DNA of 37,532 nucleotides from Candidatus Aerophobetes bacterium Ae_b3a (GCA_005223095.1 NJBQ01000013.1:1-37532); one strand, 5' to 3'. Shown: positions 1 to 8,162, counted from the stretch's first letter. Translations and numbers: made by a program. The notes: generated by a model not told the origin, from the sequence alone.

Positions 1-271
1 CTTTTGTTTGTGGAAAATGCATATTATGGGGAGTTATGATAAATGCTGTCTCTGTCTTTGGCCCAGATTTGAGAAATTCGTCAAGGCGGGCATAAACAGG
101 AGGCAGAGGAATATCGAATTTCTTAAACACCTCTGAGGTGCGCTCTATCATTTCTTTGGACGGCTCCACAATAGCTACTACCTTTGTTGAATCTCTCATC
201 TTCAAAATATTATCCAGGTGATACCGTCCGAATCCGCCGCATCCTATCATCACTACTGCAGTAACGCTCAT
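1..271 (-). CDS. Gfo/Idh/MocA-family oxidoreductase, N-terminal part (cut by window edge)
   Basis: This is the first 90 codons of an NAD(P)-dependent oxidoreductase; the rest lies beyond the window start. The protein opens with a Rossmann nucleotide-binding stretch, VMIGCGGFGRYH (GxGxxG), then a beta strand ending VVAIVEPS. Further on comes TAFIITPHNMH, which matches the usual 'vxixTPnxxH' strand of the Gfo/Idh/MocA family. These enzymes oxidise or isomerise sugars, inositols and related polyols in the cytoplasm. The ATG at 269-271 is chosen because GGAG lies just upstream; an ATG a few codons earlier lacks this. It starts 23 bases after the ThuA-like gene stops, so the two are probably co-transcribed. 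The exact substrate cannot be told. Confidence 0.85.
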   Translation of the reverse strand, partial: MSVTAVVMIGCGGFGRYHLDNILKMRDSTKVVAIVEPSKEMIERTSEVFKKFDIPLPPVYARLDEFLKSGPKTETAFIITPHNMHFPQTK

Positions 272-294
272 TTTATCTCCTTTTTTGTTCATTT

Positions 295-1032
295 TCACCG
301 TTTGATCATTTTTTCCAGAGGCTTGACATTGCCGAAGGTCACTTTGGGTCCATCTATAGGGGCAGCCCAGCGGACAGCATTGCTAATTACTTTGAGTACT
401 TCGCCCTGATAGAAAATAGGATAGCTTTCATGCCCTGGCCGAAAGTAAAAAATCTTTCCCTTGCCACGATAATAGCAAAGGCCACTACGGAAGACCTCAC
501 CCCCTTCAAACCAACTGATGAAGACCAAGGTGTCAGGCTCAGGAATATCAAAGCGTTCCCCGTACATCTCTGTTGCCTTAATTTCAATATATGGACCAAT
601 ACCTCTGGCTATTGGATGAGCAGGCTCAACCACCCAAAGTCTTTCTTTTTCCCCCACTTCACGCCACTTCAAGTTACAGGTGGTTCCCATCAATTTTTTG
701 AAAATTTTGGACAAGTGAGCTGAATGTAGAACAATTAGACCCATACCATCTAATATACGCTGATATACTCTTTCCACCACCACATCACTTACCTCTTTAT
801 GAGCTGTGTGTCCCCACCAGATGAGCACATCAGTATGAGCTAGTACATCATCAGTTAAGCCATGTTCTGGTTCATCCAGTGTGGCAGTGCGGATATCTAA
901 ATCTGACTCTTTTTCCAGGTGGTTGGCAATAGCTTCATGCATGCCTTCAGGATAAACCTTGGCCACATGGGGATCTTTTCTGTCATGCCGATACTCATTC
1001 CATACTGTAACCTTAATTGAATCTACTGACAT
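295..1032 (-). CDS. ThuA-like (trehalose utilisation family) protein
   Basis: The 245-residue product resembles the ThuA family, which has a class I glutamine-amidotransferase-like fold and sits in many bacterial sugar-utilisation clusters. Visible family features are [10 protein letters not shown] at the N terminus, [14 protein letters not shown] near residue 70, GLIVLHSAH near residue 97, and [11 protein letters not shown] near residue 198. The catalytic Cys of true amidotransferases is not evident at the GLIVLHSAH elbow, as is common for ThuA. The ATG is preceded by AAGGAG with good spacing. The gene leads directly into a Gfo/Idh/MocA oxidoreductase, a combination typical of sugar or keto-sugar breakdown. 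The biochemical activity of ThuA proteins is not well settled (conversion of disaccharides to 3-keto forms has been proposed), so no reaction is assigned. Confidence 0.85.
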   Translation of the reverse strand: MSVDSIKVTVWNEYRHDRKDPHVAKVYPEGMHEAIANHLEKESDLDIRTATLDEPEHGLTDDVLAHTDVLIWWGHTAHKEVSDVVVERVYQRILDGMGLIVLHSAHLSKIFKKLMGTTCNLKWREVGEKERLWVVEPAHPIARGIGPYIEIKATEMYGERFDIPEPDTLVFISWFEGGEVFRSGLCYYRGKGKIFYFRPGHESYPIFYQGEVLKVISNAVRWAAPIDGPKVTFGNVKPLEKMIKR

Positions 1033-1323
1033 TTTATTCTCCTTTTTATTCAGATAGCAAAGGCTACCTTATTTACTCTTCTCTGTCAAAAAACCTTGTG
1101 ACAAGTTGACTCATGGGCTGTCGTTGCAAAATGATAATGTCATAGTATTGCAAAGTGAAAATGTCACCCCTGCCTAGAATTTGATATACTATCCTCTCAA
1201 TAGGTGATGATTGGGAGGTGAAAATGGAAAGGTGGCAATCTCGTGAGCTCGTAGATGTTGATTTCCTTTAACATTTGGGTGGACATTTGACAAAAAGGTA
1301 ATCACGTTTTATCTAATGCTCCT
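1033..1323. other. Intergenic stretch with IS21-like end remnant
   Basis: About 290 bases without a convincing gene. The left part holds the ThuA ribosome-binding site. The middle holds two 19-base direct repeats, described separately. The right part contains a 15-codon reading frame at 1224-1271 that follows AGGTG and looks like the truncated start of a transposase rather than a gene. No terminator with a T-run was seen. Confidence 0.5.
1119..1170. mobile_element. IS21-like terminal repeat remnant
   Basis: Two copies of TTGCAAAATGATAATGTCA-type sequence lie at 1124-1142 and 1148-1166. They agree at 17 of 19 bases and start 24 bases apart. Multiple tandem copies of TTGCAAA-TGA-AATGTCA sequence near the ends are typical of IS21-family elements, where they bind the transposase. 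No istA or istB gene is present, so this is a solo end or scar. The family call is from motif memory, not from a search. Confidence 0.45.
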
Positions 1324-2088
1324 CTACCAGGCAGTCCAGCCTCCATCGACAGAGAGGACAGCACAGTTAACCATTTTTGCTTCATCGCTTGCTAAGTAAA
1401 CCACGGCTGCTGCAACATCTTCAGGTGTAGCCAGTTTCCCGATTGGGATTCTACCTAATACGAAATTTAAGAACTCCCGATTCTCCAGACGCTTATGAGT
1501 AAGATTGGTTTTTACAAAAGTTGGAGCAACCGCGTTAACGGTAATCCCATACTTGGCCCATTCTAGGCCAAGGGTCCGGGCCAATTGAATTATGGCACCT
1601 TTCGTGGAGCAGTATACAGGCTGCCCCGGGATACCGATCAGTCCAGATTGGCTGGAGATGAAAATAATACGTCCCCATCTGCGGGGAATCATCAATTTGG
1701 CCACTGCCTGCGCAACAAAAAACCCGCCTTTGACATTCGTATTGTAGTGACTATCCCAGTTTTCCTCAGTTACTTTTAAGCCGTACATAGGCCTGTTAAT
1801 ACCTGCGTTATTCACTAGAATATCAATTTTACTGAATTCTTTGTTAACCGCCGCTATTCCCTGATAGATCTGATTCATCACCCGAACGTCCATATTAAAC
1901 GTAAACACCTTGTGTCCATATTCTTTCGCTTTTCCGGCCGTATCATCCAAACTCTGCCCTGGTTTATCTGAAATAGCCACATCAGCACCTTGTTGCGCAA
2001 GAGCTATCGTAATTGCAGCACCAAGACCTCTCGCCGCTCCTGTAATTAGCGCCAGCCTACTGTCTAATTTGAACATTTCTTTGTCCAT
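1324..2088 (-). CDS. Short-chain dehydrogenase/reductase (FabG or gluconate-5-dehydrogenase-like)
   Basis: The 254-residue product is a classical SDR of normal length. The cofactor loop TGAARGLG lies near residue 17, NNAG near 93, the catalytic Ser in FISSQSG near 145, and Tyr and Lys in YCSTK near 159-163. The C terminus VDGGWTAW is typical of SDRs that oxidise sugar acids or other secondary alcohols. The enzyme should act in the cytoplasm as a homotetramer with NAD(P). The ATG follows AGGAGG. It lies 84 bases downstream of the HisD-like gene and probably shares its transcript. Because of that partner, a role as a polyol, sugar-acid or sulfonate dehydrogenase is more likely than one in fatty acid synthesis. 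Substrate unknown. Confidence 0.85.
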   Translation of the reverse strand: MDKEMFKLDSRLALITGAARGLGAAITIALAQQGADVAISDKPGQSLDDTAGKAKEYGHKVFTFNMDVRVMNQIYQGIAAVNKEFSKIDILVNNAGINRPMYGLKVTEENWDSHYNTNVKGGFFVAQAVAKLMIPRRWGRIIFISSQSGLIGIPGQPVYCSTKGAIIQLARTLGLEWAKYGITVNAVAPTFVKTNLTHKRLENREFLNFVLGRIPIGKLATPEDVAAAVVYLASDEAKMVNCAVLSVDGGWTAW

Positions 2089-2172
2089 ACCTCATCCTCC
2101 TTTGGAAATATGGGACTGCGAAATTCTCGACTTTTGAGCCGTCTCCGGTCTCGGGATAGTTTCTTTCAGAAT

Positions 2173-3444
2173 CTAACTGTGAGAGTACCGCTCTACCCTT
2201 ACTCTGGCAGTGAGAGCATGGGCAAGCATGTTTTCGCGCCTGCATTGGCGTTCAGTAACCTCACCGATCTCACGACTCGCATCTGGTGTCATTCGCTGGT
2301 AGGTGCAGGTCTTCAAGAATTTGCCTACCCAAACTCCTCCGGTATAGCGAGCTGCACGACTTGTAGGAAGAATGTGGTTCGTTCCTATTGACTTGTCTCC
2401 ATAGGCAACTGTAGTCTCTTCTCCAATAAATAGAGAACCATAATTGGTGAGATTTTCAAAAAAGTAATCCGCATCCTTGACGTGGAGTTCTAGATGTTCT
2501 GGTGCGTAGTCGTCGCTTAGTTTAACTGCCTCCTCTGCATTGTTCACAACATACACAGTTCCATTGTTGCTCCAGGAAATCTGTGCTATATTACGGGTAG
2601 GAAGGACTTCCAGCTGCTTTTCAACTTCATCAATGATATTGCGAGCCGTTTCATCGCTGAAACAGATGAGACAAATACCGCTATTCGGGTCATGCTCTGC
2701 TTGTCCCAGAAGATCGCAGGCCACCAAGGTAGGATCTGCATTATCATCGGCAATGACCAAAATCTCTGTGGGCCCAGCTAAGATATCAATTCCACACCGT
2801 CCAAACAGCTGACGTTTAGCCTCTACGACATACTTATTCCCAGCTCCGCAGAGGATATCAACGGGCTCAACTTCGTCCATTCCGAAAGCCATGAGAGCCA
2901 TAGCAGGGACTCCTCCTAGAACAAATATCCTATCCGCTCCAGCTTTCTTCATCGCGTTAATGGTGGCCGGGTAATACTTCTGGCCCTTCAGCGGCGGGGT
3001 AGAGGCAATTACCCGTTTTACCCCGGCTACCTTGGCCGGTATAATACTCATCTGAGCTGAACCGAACATGGGATACCGGCCACCAGGAATGTAACTCCCT
3101 ACTGAATGGACGGGAATATGTTTGTGCCCCAGAGTTACTCCTGGTCTGATTTCAATCTCAAGGGGTAGTAAAGCTTCCAATTGCGCTTTTGCAAAATTCC
3201 GCACATTTTGCTGGCAAAAATCGGTATCTTTAATCACCTGTTCGGGGAGTTTCACAATGGCGGCTTCTATTTCCTGGTGGCTCAATTCAAAACTGCTTGG
3301 ATTCCAGTCATCAAATTTTTGACTGTATCTACGGACAGCATCCATTCCATTTTTTTCAAGATCTTTCAACATCCCAGAAACAACATGAGATGTCTCTTCA
3401 TCTTCTTCAAACAACCTGTGTGCACCTTTTTTGATTGCTTTCAT
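2173..3444 (-). CDS. Histidinol-dehydrogenase-family protein, HpsN-like paralogue
   Basis: The 423-residue product belongs to the zinc- and NAD-dependent histidinol dehydrogenase family. Expected active-site elements are present: QAEHDP (zinc Gln and His), YAPEHLEL (catalytic Glu-His), YGDKSIGTNH (zinc Asp) and ENMLAHA (C-terminal zinc His). However, no histidine-biosynthesis gene is nearby, and the C-terminal part reads RAARYTGGVWVGKFLKT rather than the usual HisD form. That pattern recalls HisD paralogues such as the sulfopropanediol dehydrogenase HpsN, which take an alcohol to a carboxylate in two NAD steps. The start is set at 3444, since AAGGAGT lies about 5 bases upstream; an in-frame start 11 codons earlier has no such site. 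An SDR follows, as in several hps clusters. Real HisD function cannot be excluded. Confidence 0.8.
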   Translation of the reverse strand: MKAIKKGAHRLFEEDEETSHVVSGMLKDLEKNGMDAVRRYSQKFDDWNPSSFELSHQEIEAAIVKLPEQVIKDTDFCQQNVRNFAKAQLEALLPLEIEIRPGVTLGHKHIPVHSVGSYIPGGRYPMFGSAQMSIIPAKVAGVKRVIASTPPLKGQKYYPATINAMKKAGADRIFVLGGVPAMALMAFGMDEVEPVDILCGAGNKYVVEAKRQLFGRCGIDILAGPTEILVIADDNADPTLVACDLLGQAEHDPNSGICLICFSDETARNIIDEVEKQLEVLPTRNIAQISWSNNGTVYVVNNAEEAVKLSDDYAPEHLELHVKDADYFFENLTNYGSLFIGEETTVAYGDKSIGTNHILPTSRAARYTGGVWVGKFLKTCTYQRMTPDASREIGEVTERQCRRENMLAHALTARVRVERYSHS

Positions 3445-3525
3445 ATTTACTCCTTGTTTAAATTCCCGTAATGTCAAAAGCTAGCTATGCCCTCTTACGG
3501 CTAGAAGTTTATCTAGAGAAAAAAC

Positions 3526-3900
3526 TGAGGTGAACCCCTATGGTTGGACAAATTAAGTTGGAGTGATCTGAGAGGGAATAGTTAGTTCTTGTTTATCCAG
3601 CAATCGCTTCTCAAACTCATTGGGTGGATAATAGCCCAATGATGAGTGCAGTTGCTTCTCATTATACATATCTTTGACAAAACGGCAAATTCTTCTTTTT
3701 CTCGGCATCCTCCCTGGTTTTGTACTCCCAGAGGTAGACTTTATCATCCTTTAACGTTTTGATAAAGCTCTAACAGACGGCAGTGTTATAGGGATTGCCC
3801 CGTCGGGCCATACTGATCTTAAAGCCATGTTTCAGCAGCTCTTTAACATAATCCGAGGAGGTATGCTGCACTCTCTGATCGGAATGGTGAATACTCTTGT
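3526..3900 (-). pseudogene. IS3-family transposase remnant (OrfB C-terminal part)
   Basis: Reading the minus strand gives HHSDQRVQHTSSDYV, then KISMARRGNPYNTAV, then SFIKTLKDDKVYLWEY, and in a shifted frame YNEKQLHSSLGYYPPNEFE. These are the D-E region and C terminus of an IS3-family DDE transposase. The TAG at 3770-3772 stands exactly where the catalytic Glu codon of the NAVAES motif should be, and the frame shifts once more near 3690, so the gene is dead. Sequence at 3526-3552 (TGAGGTGAACCCC then TGGTTGGACAA) looks like the outer inverted repeat of the element. The 5' half and the other end are missing. Confidence 0.8.
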
Positions 3901-4069
3901 TCCCGGGACTATCCTTCAAACTGTTCCTACTAGATATACACTTTTGGGAGGAGTTGCTGATAATTGTGAGACAAGTATAAAGTAAGGAGATAAAAATGTT
4001 GCGTTCGTTACGCCGAAGGCTTCCGCCCTATTCAGCGTGGGGCACGATTAAAGCAAAAAGATTGCTGCC
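3901..4069. other. Intergenic stretch after IS3 remnant
   Basis: About 170 bases between the transposase remnant and acpP. A 25-codon frame at 3996-4073 on the plus strand follows AAGGAG but runs into the acpP stop and has no protein-like features. No clear terminator for the acpP transcript was found here. Confidence 0.4.
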
Positions 4070-4327
4070 TTAATCTTTATAGCTAAAGTCTTTTTCTTTT
4101 AATTTTTTTTCAATATACTCAACTGCTTCTCCTACAGTCTGAATTCTTTCTCCTTCCTCAGGGGGAATCTCAATATCAAACTCTGCCTCAAAGGCAGCCA
4201 TAAGTTCTATGCTATCAATAGATTCAGCACCCAGGTCCTGCACAAAACGAGCCTCACTGGTAGCTTCATCTTCTCTTGCTTTTAGTTGCTGAATGACTAT
4301 TTTCTTTACTCTTTCCTCTACGGACAT
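4070..4327 (-). CDS. acpP: Acyl carrier protein
   Basis: This 85-residue acidic protein is an acyl carrier protein, which carries growing fatty acyl chains on a phosphopantetheine arm. The attachment motif DLGAESIDSIEL puts the modified Ser at residue 36, followed by the typical helix FEAEFDIEIPPEE and TVGEAVEYIEKKL. Length and charge fit AcpP. It ends a minus-strand run directly after the alternative glmU gene (11-base gap) rather than lying beside fabF or fabG as in many bacteria. fabD lies about 6 kb upstream in the window and accA about 11 kb upstream. A specialised carrier protein for another pathway is possible but the sequence is close to the standard type. Confidence 0.92.
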   Translation of the reverse strand: MSVEERVKKIVIQQLKAREDEATSEARFVQDLGAESIDSIELMAAFEAEFDIEIPPEEGERIQTVGEAVEYIEKKLKEKDFSYKD

Positions 4328-4338
4328 CTTTGTCTCCT

Positions 4339-5598
4339 TTATCTTTTACTCTTTTCTATAAGCTTTTCTCTCTCTTTTTTGGTTATTTTAAAGGCCTCTT
4401 CCAGCACTTTAACCTCTTCTGAACTCGTAGTCACTTTTCTTCGACTCATTACTACTTTTGCTGTTTCTATTATCTGCTTAAGTCCATATCCTTTGTAGAA
4501 CTTACCATTCAAATACCAGGTAAAAGAGGGAATAAATTTGGGCAGTACTTTTCCTGCTGTTACTATGTTACCTCCTACGCCAATCACCGTACCTGTATTA
4601 AGTAGGCAGCCGATTCCTAATTTAGTGTGGTCTCCAATGAATGAACCTACTTTAGTCGCTTCTGAATCCATGAATTCTCCCTTGACATAAACCTGAACTG
4701 TACTGTAGTCATTTTTGATATCACTATTGGTACAGAGAGCCCCGATGTTAATCCATTCTCCCAGGTAACTATGGCCCAAGAATCCGCGGTGGGCTTTATT
4801 AGTAAATCCATGGATGATGGTTTCCTCGACTTCTCCTCCTACTCTGCATAGCGGTCCGATAGAGATGCCTTCGCCAATATTTGCTCCCAGAATCTGGGAT
4901 TTTTTTCCAATATAAGAGGGGCCTTTGATGTGACTGTGGCCAAAAACGATAGCTTCCTCATCGATATAGATAGACCCTTTTGTGGAGTCTAGAAGAACCA
5001 GAGGTTGAATTGTGGCTGACTTGGCGATAAAGACCCTGTCTTTTTCTCCATAAATTGTGGCTGAAGAGGGAAGTTTTCCCTGGATGCCTTCCTTAACTCG
5101 GAATTCAAAATCCTCTTCTAAGGCCCAGCAGTTATTATCTATTAAGTCCCAGGGATAGGTGATCATACGGGCTTTTACTTCTTTTTTCTTTAGCTTTTGC
5201 TTTAAGGAGTCGATAAATTCTCTAAAATTCAGGCAGAAGCAATCCTTAATTGTTTTTGTGGTGGCTCGCAAATAAAGAGTCTCCTCTCCGCAAATTCCTA
5301 CTTCTTCCTCACCGGTCAGGCTCAACTCTCCCTTACTCAAGAGCCAGCGTCCATTAATAAAGAGAACATCTTCCCTCTTTAAAGCCTCCATTTCATTAAC
5401 AGAGACTTCTTTTTTGCCTTGAGAGAAAACAGTAGCAAGATAATCTCGCAGAAAGTAAGAGACATACACTCCAGGAAAATTTCTTAAGATTCTCTCTCTT
5501 AGAGTAACCTGTCCACATTTTAACTCAAAGATAGGTCGGGTTAGAGATATAGGATAAAGATTCTCATACCCTTCATCTTCAAATATACAGATCTTCAT
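4339..5598 (-). CDS. Alternative GlmU-type sugar nucleotidyltransferase/acetyltransferase
   Basis: The 419-residue protein joins an N-terminal nucleotidyltransferase-like domain (opening MKICIFEDEGYENLYPISLTR) to a left-handed beta-helix acyltransferase domain from about residue 190 onward, with hexapeptide repeats such as SATIYGEKDRVFIAKSATIQ and a stretch GIGCLLNTGTVIGVGGNIV. The opening 'FED...LYPLTLTRP' and the order of domains are those of the alternative bacterial GlmU family, believed to make UDP-GlcNAc from glucosamine-1-phosphate for peptidoglycan and surface sugars. The TRPIFELKCGQ stretch takes the place of the canonical GxGxRMxPLT loop. It sits between ackA and acpP on one strand; GGGAG lies upstream of the ATG. 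Function in this organism is inferred. Confidence 0.8.
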   Translation of the reverse strand: MKICIFEDEGYENLYPISLTRPIFELKCGQVTLRERILRNFPGVYVSYFLRDYLATVFSQGKKEVSVNEMEALKREDVLFINGRWLLSKGELSLTGEEEVGICGEETLYLRATTKTIKDCFCLNFREFIDSLKQKLKKKEVKARMITYPWDLIDNNCWALEEDFEFRVKEGIQGKLPSSATIYGEKDRVFIAKSATIQPLVLLDSTKGSIYIDEEAIVFGHSHIKGPSYIGKKSQILGANIGEGISIGPLCRVGGEVEETIIHGFTNKAHRGFLGHSYLGEWINIGALCTNSDIKNDYSTVQVYVKGEFMDSEATKVGSFIGDHTKLGIGCLLNTGTVIGVGGNIVTAGKVLPKFIPSFTWYLNGKFYKGYGLKQIIETAKVVMSRRKVTTSSEEVKVLEEAFKITKKEREKLIEKSKR

Positions 5599-5619
5599 TC
5601 TCTAAATCTCCCTATATCT

Positions 5620-5735
5620 GGTGAATCGTATTTCGCGAATCGTGAATCGTTATAATCACTTAAGCAATTCTGGTGAATTGTATCTCGCTGTCTGTTTTTT
5701 ACTATTCACTATTCCCGATTCACCATTCACGGTTT
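5620..5735. repeat. Dispersed repeat of GTGAATCGT/ATTCAC type
   Basis: The sequence GGTGAATCGT-ATTTCGC-GAATCGTGAATCGT at 5620-5650 is followed by a related segment at 5671-5735 carrying TACTATTCACTATTCCCG and ATTCACCATTCACGG. It is a low-complexity mixture of GAATCG and ATTCAC units in both orientations and so can fold on itself. It fills the gap after ackA and its left part enters the ackA reading frame. Similar units occur at 28931-28966. Confidence 0.6.
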
Positions 5736-6927
5736 TGTTTACTATTCGCCAGGTTTCCTCAGCTATCATCTCCTCCTCATTAGTAGGAATGACCAGGATT
5801 TTCGCTGGGGATTTTTCTGTGCTGATGAATCTGGATGCTTTGCTCCGAGCTCTATTTTTCTTTTCATCTAAATAGACACCCAAAAACTCTAATCCCTGAC
5901 AAACCTTATCTCGTATATTGACTTCGTTTTCTCCTATGCCAGCACTGAATATAAGAGCATCCAATCCTCCCAGAACAGCACTATAGGCTCCAATATACTT
6001 TTTTATCCGATAGACAAATACCTCCAAAGCTAGCTTTGCTCTTTGATCTCCCTTAACAACCCACTTTTGGACTTCTCTTAAGTCATTGCTTATACCAGAG
6101 ATTCCTAAAAGCCCACTTTGTTTATTGAGAAGATTATCCATTTGAGCAGTGGTAAAATTTTCTTTTTCCATTAAGAATAAAGCTGCTGCTGCGTCTACAT
6201 CACCACAGCGGGTCCCCATTACCAGACCTTCCAGAGGGGTGAACCCCATGCTGGTATCAATGGATTTACCCTTATCTATAGCGGTGATGCTACATCCATT
6301 ACCCAGATGGCAGGTAATAATCTTTAGTTCTTTTAATGGTTTTTTCAAAAATTTTGCTGCTCTTTCAGCTATATAGCGATGGGAGGTTCCGTGGAAGCCA
6401 TATCTTCTGATTTTATATTTCTCATAATATTGATAGGGTAGAGCATACAAAAAAGCTTTTTCAGGAAGAGTTTGATGAAAAGCTGTATCAAATACGGCTA
6501 CCTGGGGTACGTCGGGAAAAAGACTTCTTGCTGCTTTTATTCCAGCAAGATTGGGAGGATTATGTAGGGGAGCTAAAGAGATATAAGATTTAATGGTTTT
6601 AATTACCTCATCATCTATTAAAACAGAGTGAAAGAAATCCTCTCCTCCATGTACTACTCGATGTCCCACAGCAGAAATTTCTGAAGCATCTTTTATCACT
6701 CCCCTTTTTTCATCGAGTAAAAGAGCAAGAATACTTTTTAATCCCTCTTCATAATTAGCCACTTCATCTTGTTTTTTAACAACTTTTCCTCCTATACGAT
6801 GAACTTGTGAGGAATTTATTTCACCTATTTTCTCCAGCAGGCCTTTAGCTAAAACCTTCCTTTTTTCCCTATTAATAAGCTGATACTTTATAGAAGAACT
6901 TCCACAATTTATAACTAAGATGTTCAT
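5656..6927 (-). CDS. ackA: Acetate kinase with repeat-derived C-terminal tail
   Basis: Acetate kinase makes ATP from acetyl phosphate and ADP in the last step of acetate fermentation. Conserved elements are clear: NCGSSSIKYQ at the start, GHRVVHGGEDF, FDTAFHQTLP, RRYGFHGTSHRYI, CHLGNGCSI, the MGFTPLEGLVMGTRCGDVD loop and FSAGIGENEVNIR. A TTG two codons earlier (6933) overlaps the pta stop; ATG at 6925-6927 is preferred. The normal protein ends near ETWRIVNK. Here it continues for about 25 residues encoded by a short dispersed repeat (GTGAATGGTGAATCGG type), giving a 423-residue protein. The gene follows pta immediately, so both are translated from one message. Confidence 0.96.
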   Translation of the reverse strand: MNILVINCGSSSIKYQLINREKRKVLAKGLLEKIGEINSSQVHRIGGKVVKKQDEVANYEEGLKSILALLLDEKRGVIKDASEISAVGHRVVHGGEDFFHSVLIDDEVIKTIKSYISLAPLHNPPNLAGIKAARSLFPDVPQVAVFDTAFHQTLPEKAFLYALPYQYYEKYKIRRYGFHGTSHRYIAERAAKFLKKPLKELKIITCHLGNGCSITAIDKGKSIDTSMGFTPLEGLVMGTRCGDVDAAAALFLMEKENFTTAQMDNLLNKQSGLLGISGISNDLREVQKWVVKGDQRAKLALEVFVYRIKKYIGAYSAVLGGLDALIFSAGIGENEVNIRDKVCQGLEFLGVYLDEKKNRARSKASRFISTEKSPAKILVIPTNEEEMIAEETWRIVNKTVNGESGIVNSKKQTARYNSPELLK

Positions 6928-6929
6928 CC

Positions 6930-7937
6930 TCAATCCCTTCTTTCCTGAGCCTGAACTGCGGTAATGATTATCACGCTAACTATATCCTCAACAGTAGCTC
7001 CCCGGGACAAATCATTGATGGGCCGGGCGAATCCCTGTAAGATAGGGCCGTAAGCTCGAGCTTTAGCCAGGTACTGGACCAGTTTATAGGAAATATTAGC
7101 TGCATTTAAATCAGGAAAGATTAGAATGTTGGCCCTTCCGGCTACCTTACTTTCTTTTATTTTTCTTTCGGCTATCTGGGGTATAAGAGCAGCATCAGCC
7201 TGAAGCTCTCCCTCGATCAAGAGGTGGGGAGCTTTTTCTTGAGCAATACGGCTAGCCTCTATCACCTTATCCACTAAGGGATGAGAAGCGCTTCTTTTAG
7301 TAGAGAAAGAAAGAAGAGCTACTCTTGGCTGCCATCCGAGGAGTGCCTTGGCACTCATAGCCGTAGAGATAGCTATATCAGCTAGCTGAGAAGAGTCGGG
7401 GTCAGGATTGACTGCAGCATCAGCGAATATTAAGAGGTCCTCTTCTCCTACGGAGCTATCAGGTATAGCCATAATGAAAAAACTGGAAGGAAGAGAGATG
7501 CCTTCTCTTAATCCGAGCATTAAAGTTGCTGATTTTATTATGCTGGAGGTAAGATTACATGCTCCTGCTACCAGGCCATCTCCCTCGCCCAATCTAACCA
7601 TTAAAGCTCCCAGGTTAAGATTTTTAGCCAGAACCATCCGAGCTATTTTCTTAGAAACAGAGTGGTCTTTCCTCATCTGGCAATAAAAGGATACATACTC
7701 TGAGGTCTTGGGAAAATTGAAAGGGTCAATTATTTTTATATTCCTCAAATCTATTTTTAAATAGTGAGCCTTTTCCTTAATTTTTTCTATATTTCCCAAA
7801 AGAAGAGGAATAGCAATTTTCTTTTGGCTAATTATTCCCGCTGCCTTGATAATTCTTTCTTCTTCTCCTTCTGGGAGAACTATTCTTTTAGGTTTTTCTT
7901 TAGCCTTCTCTTTGAACTCGTCTATCAGATTTGTCAT
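6930..7937 (-). CDS. pta: Phosphate acetyltransferase
   Basis: The 335-residue enzyme exchanges CoA for phosphate on acetyl-CoA, giving acetyl phosphate for acetate kinase. It is the short single-domain form (about 330 residues), without the N-terminal DRTGG domain of the E. coli protein. Characteristic stretches are RIVLPEGEEERIIKAA near residue 18, GLVAGACNLTSSIIKSA near 122, FADAAVNPDPDSSQLADIAI near 177, ANILIFPDLNAANISYKL near 268 and GPILQGFARPINDLSRGAT near 293. The gene stops immediately before ackA, and AAGGAAAAG lies ahead of its ATG. Pta and AckA together give substrate-level ATP; in reverse they would assimilate acetate, for example that released from N-acetylglucosamine. Confidence 0.95.
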   Translation of the reverse strand: MTNLIDEFKEKAKEKPKRIVLPEGEEERIIKAAGIISQKKIAIPLLLGNIEKIKEKAHYLKIDLRNIKIIDPFNFPKTSEYVSFYCQMRKDHSVSKKIARMVLAKNLNLGALMVRLGEGDGLVAGACNLTSSIIKSATLMLGLREGISLPSSFFIMAIPDSSVGEEDLLIFADAAVNPDPDSSQLADIAISTAMSAKALLGWQPRVALLSFSTKRSASHPLVDKVIEASRIAQEKAPHLLIEGELQADAALIPQIAERKIKESKVAGRANILIFPDLNAANISYKLVQYLAKARAYGPILQGFARPINDLSRGATVEDIVSVIIITAVQAQERRD

Positions 7938-8040
7938 TTTTTCTTTTCCTTAAAGTATTGGAACTTATGTGCTGCCGAAGGATATTTTCTGAAGAAGCCT
8001 TATAGGAGCAACCTTAACGAAGCCTCGAGTTGAGGATAAA

Positions 8041-8086
8041 GAAAAATATACTGTCTGAGGAGCAAAGCAACGAGTTTATATTTTTC
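8041..8086. repeat. Perfect inverted repeat between nagB and pta
   Basis: GAAAAATATA at 8041-8050 is matched exactly in reverse by TATATTTTTC at 8077-8086, with a 26-base loop containing CTGAGGAGC. The 225-base gap 7938-8162 otherwise shows no gene. An AT-only stem is weak, so it is more likely a small dispersed element or a processing site than a strong terminator. Confidence 0.45.
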
Positions 8087-8162
8087 CCGAAACGAGAAGC
8101 TGAGCAGAAATAATAAAAGGCTACTATACAGTGACGGAAGAAATTGTCCTGAGGCATTTCTC

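Noticed and set aside
1224-1271. A 15-codon frame starting MERWQSREL after AGGTG
   Set aside because: Too short to be a gene; probably the start of a lost transposase or a chance frame within the IS21-like remnant.
2173-3444. Histidine biosynthesis gene hisD with the PHP gene as histidinol phosphatase
   Set aside because: The two genes are about 15 kb apart in unrelated transcripts, no other his gene is present, and the HisD-like sequence has paralogue-type features.
3996-4073. A 25-codon plus-strand frame with AAGGAG ahead of its ATG
   Set aside because: It runs into the acpP stop, is Arg/Leu-rich without any recognisable motif and lies in IS debris; the ribosome-binding site alone is not enough.
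8041-8086. Rho-independent terminator for nagB
   Set aside because: The stem is entirely A-T apart from one pair and has a 26-base loop, too weak for an intrinsic terminator.
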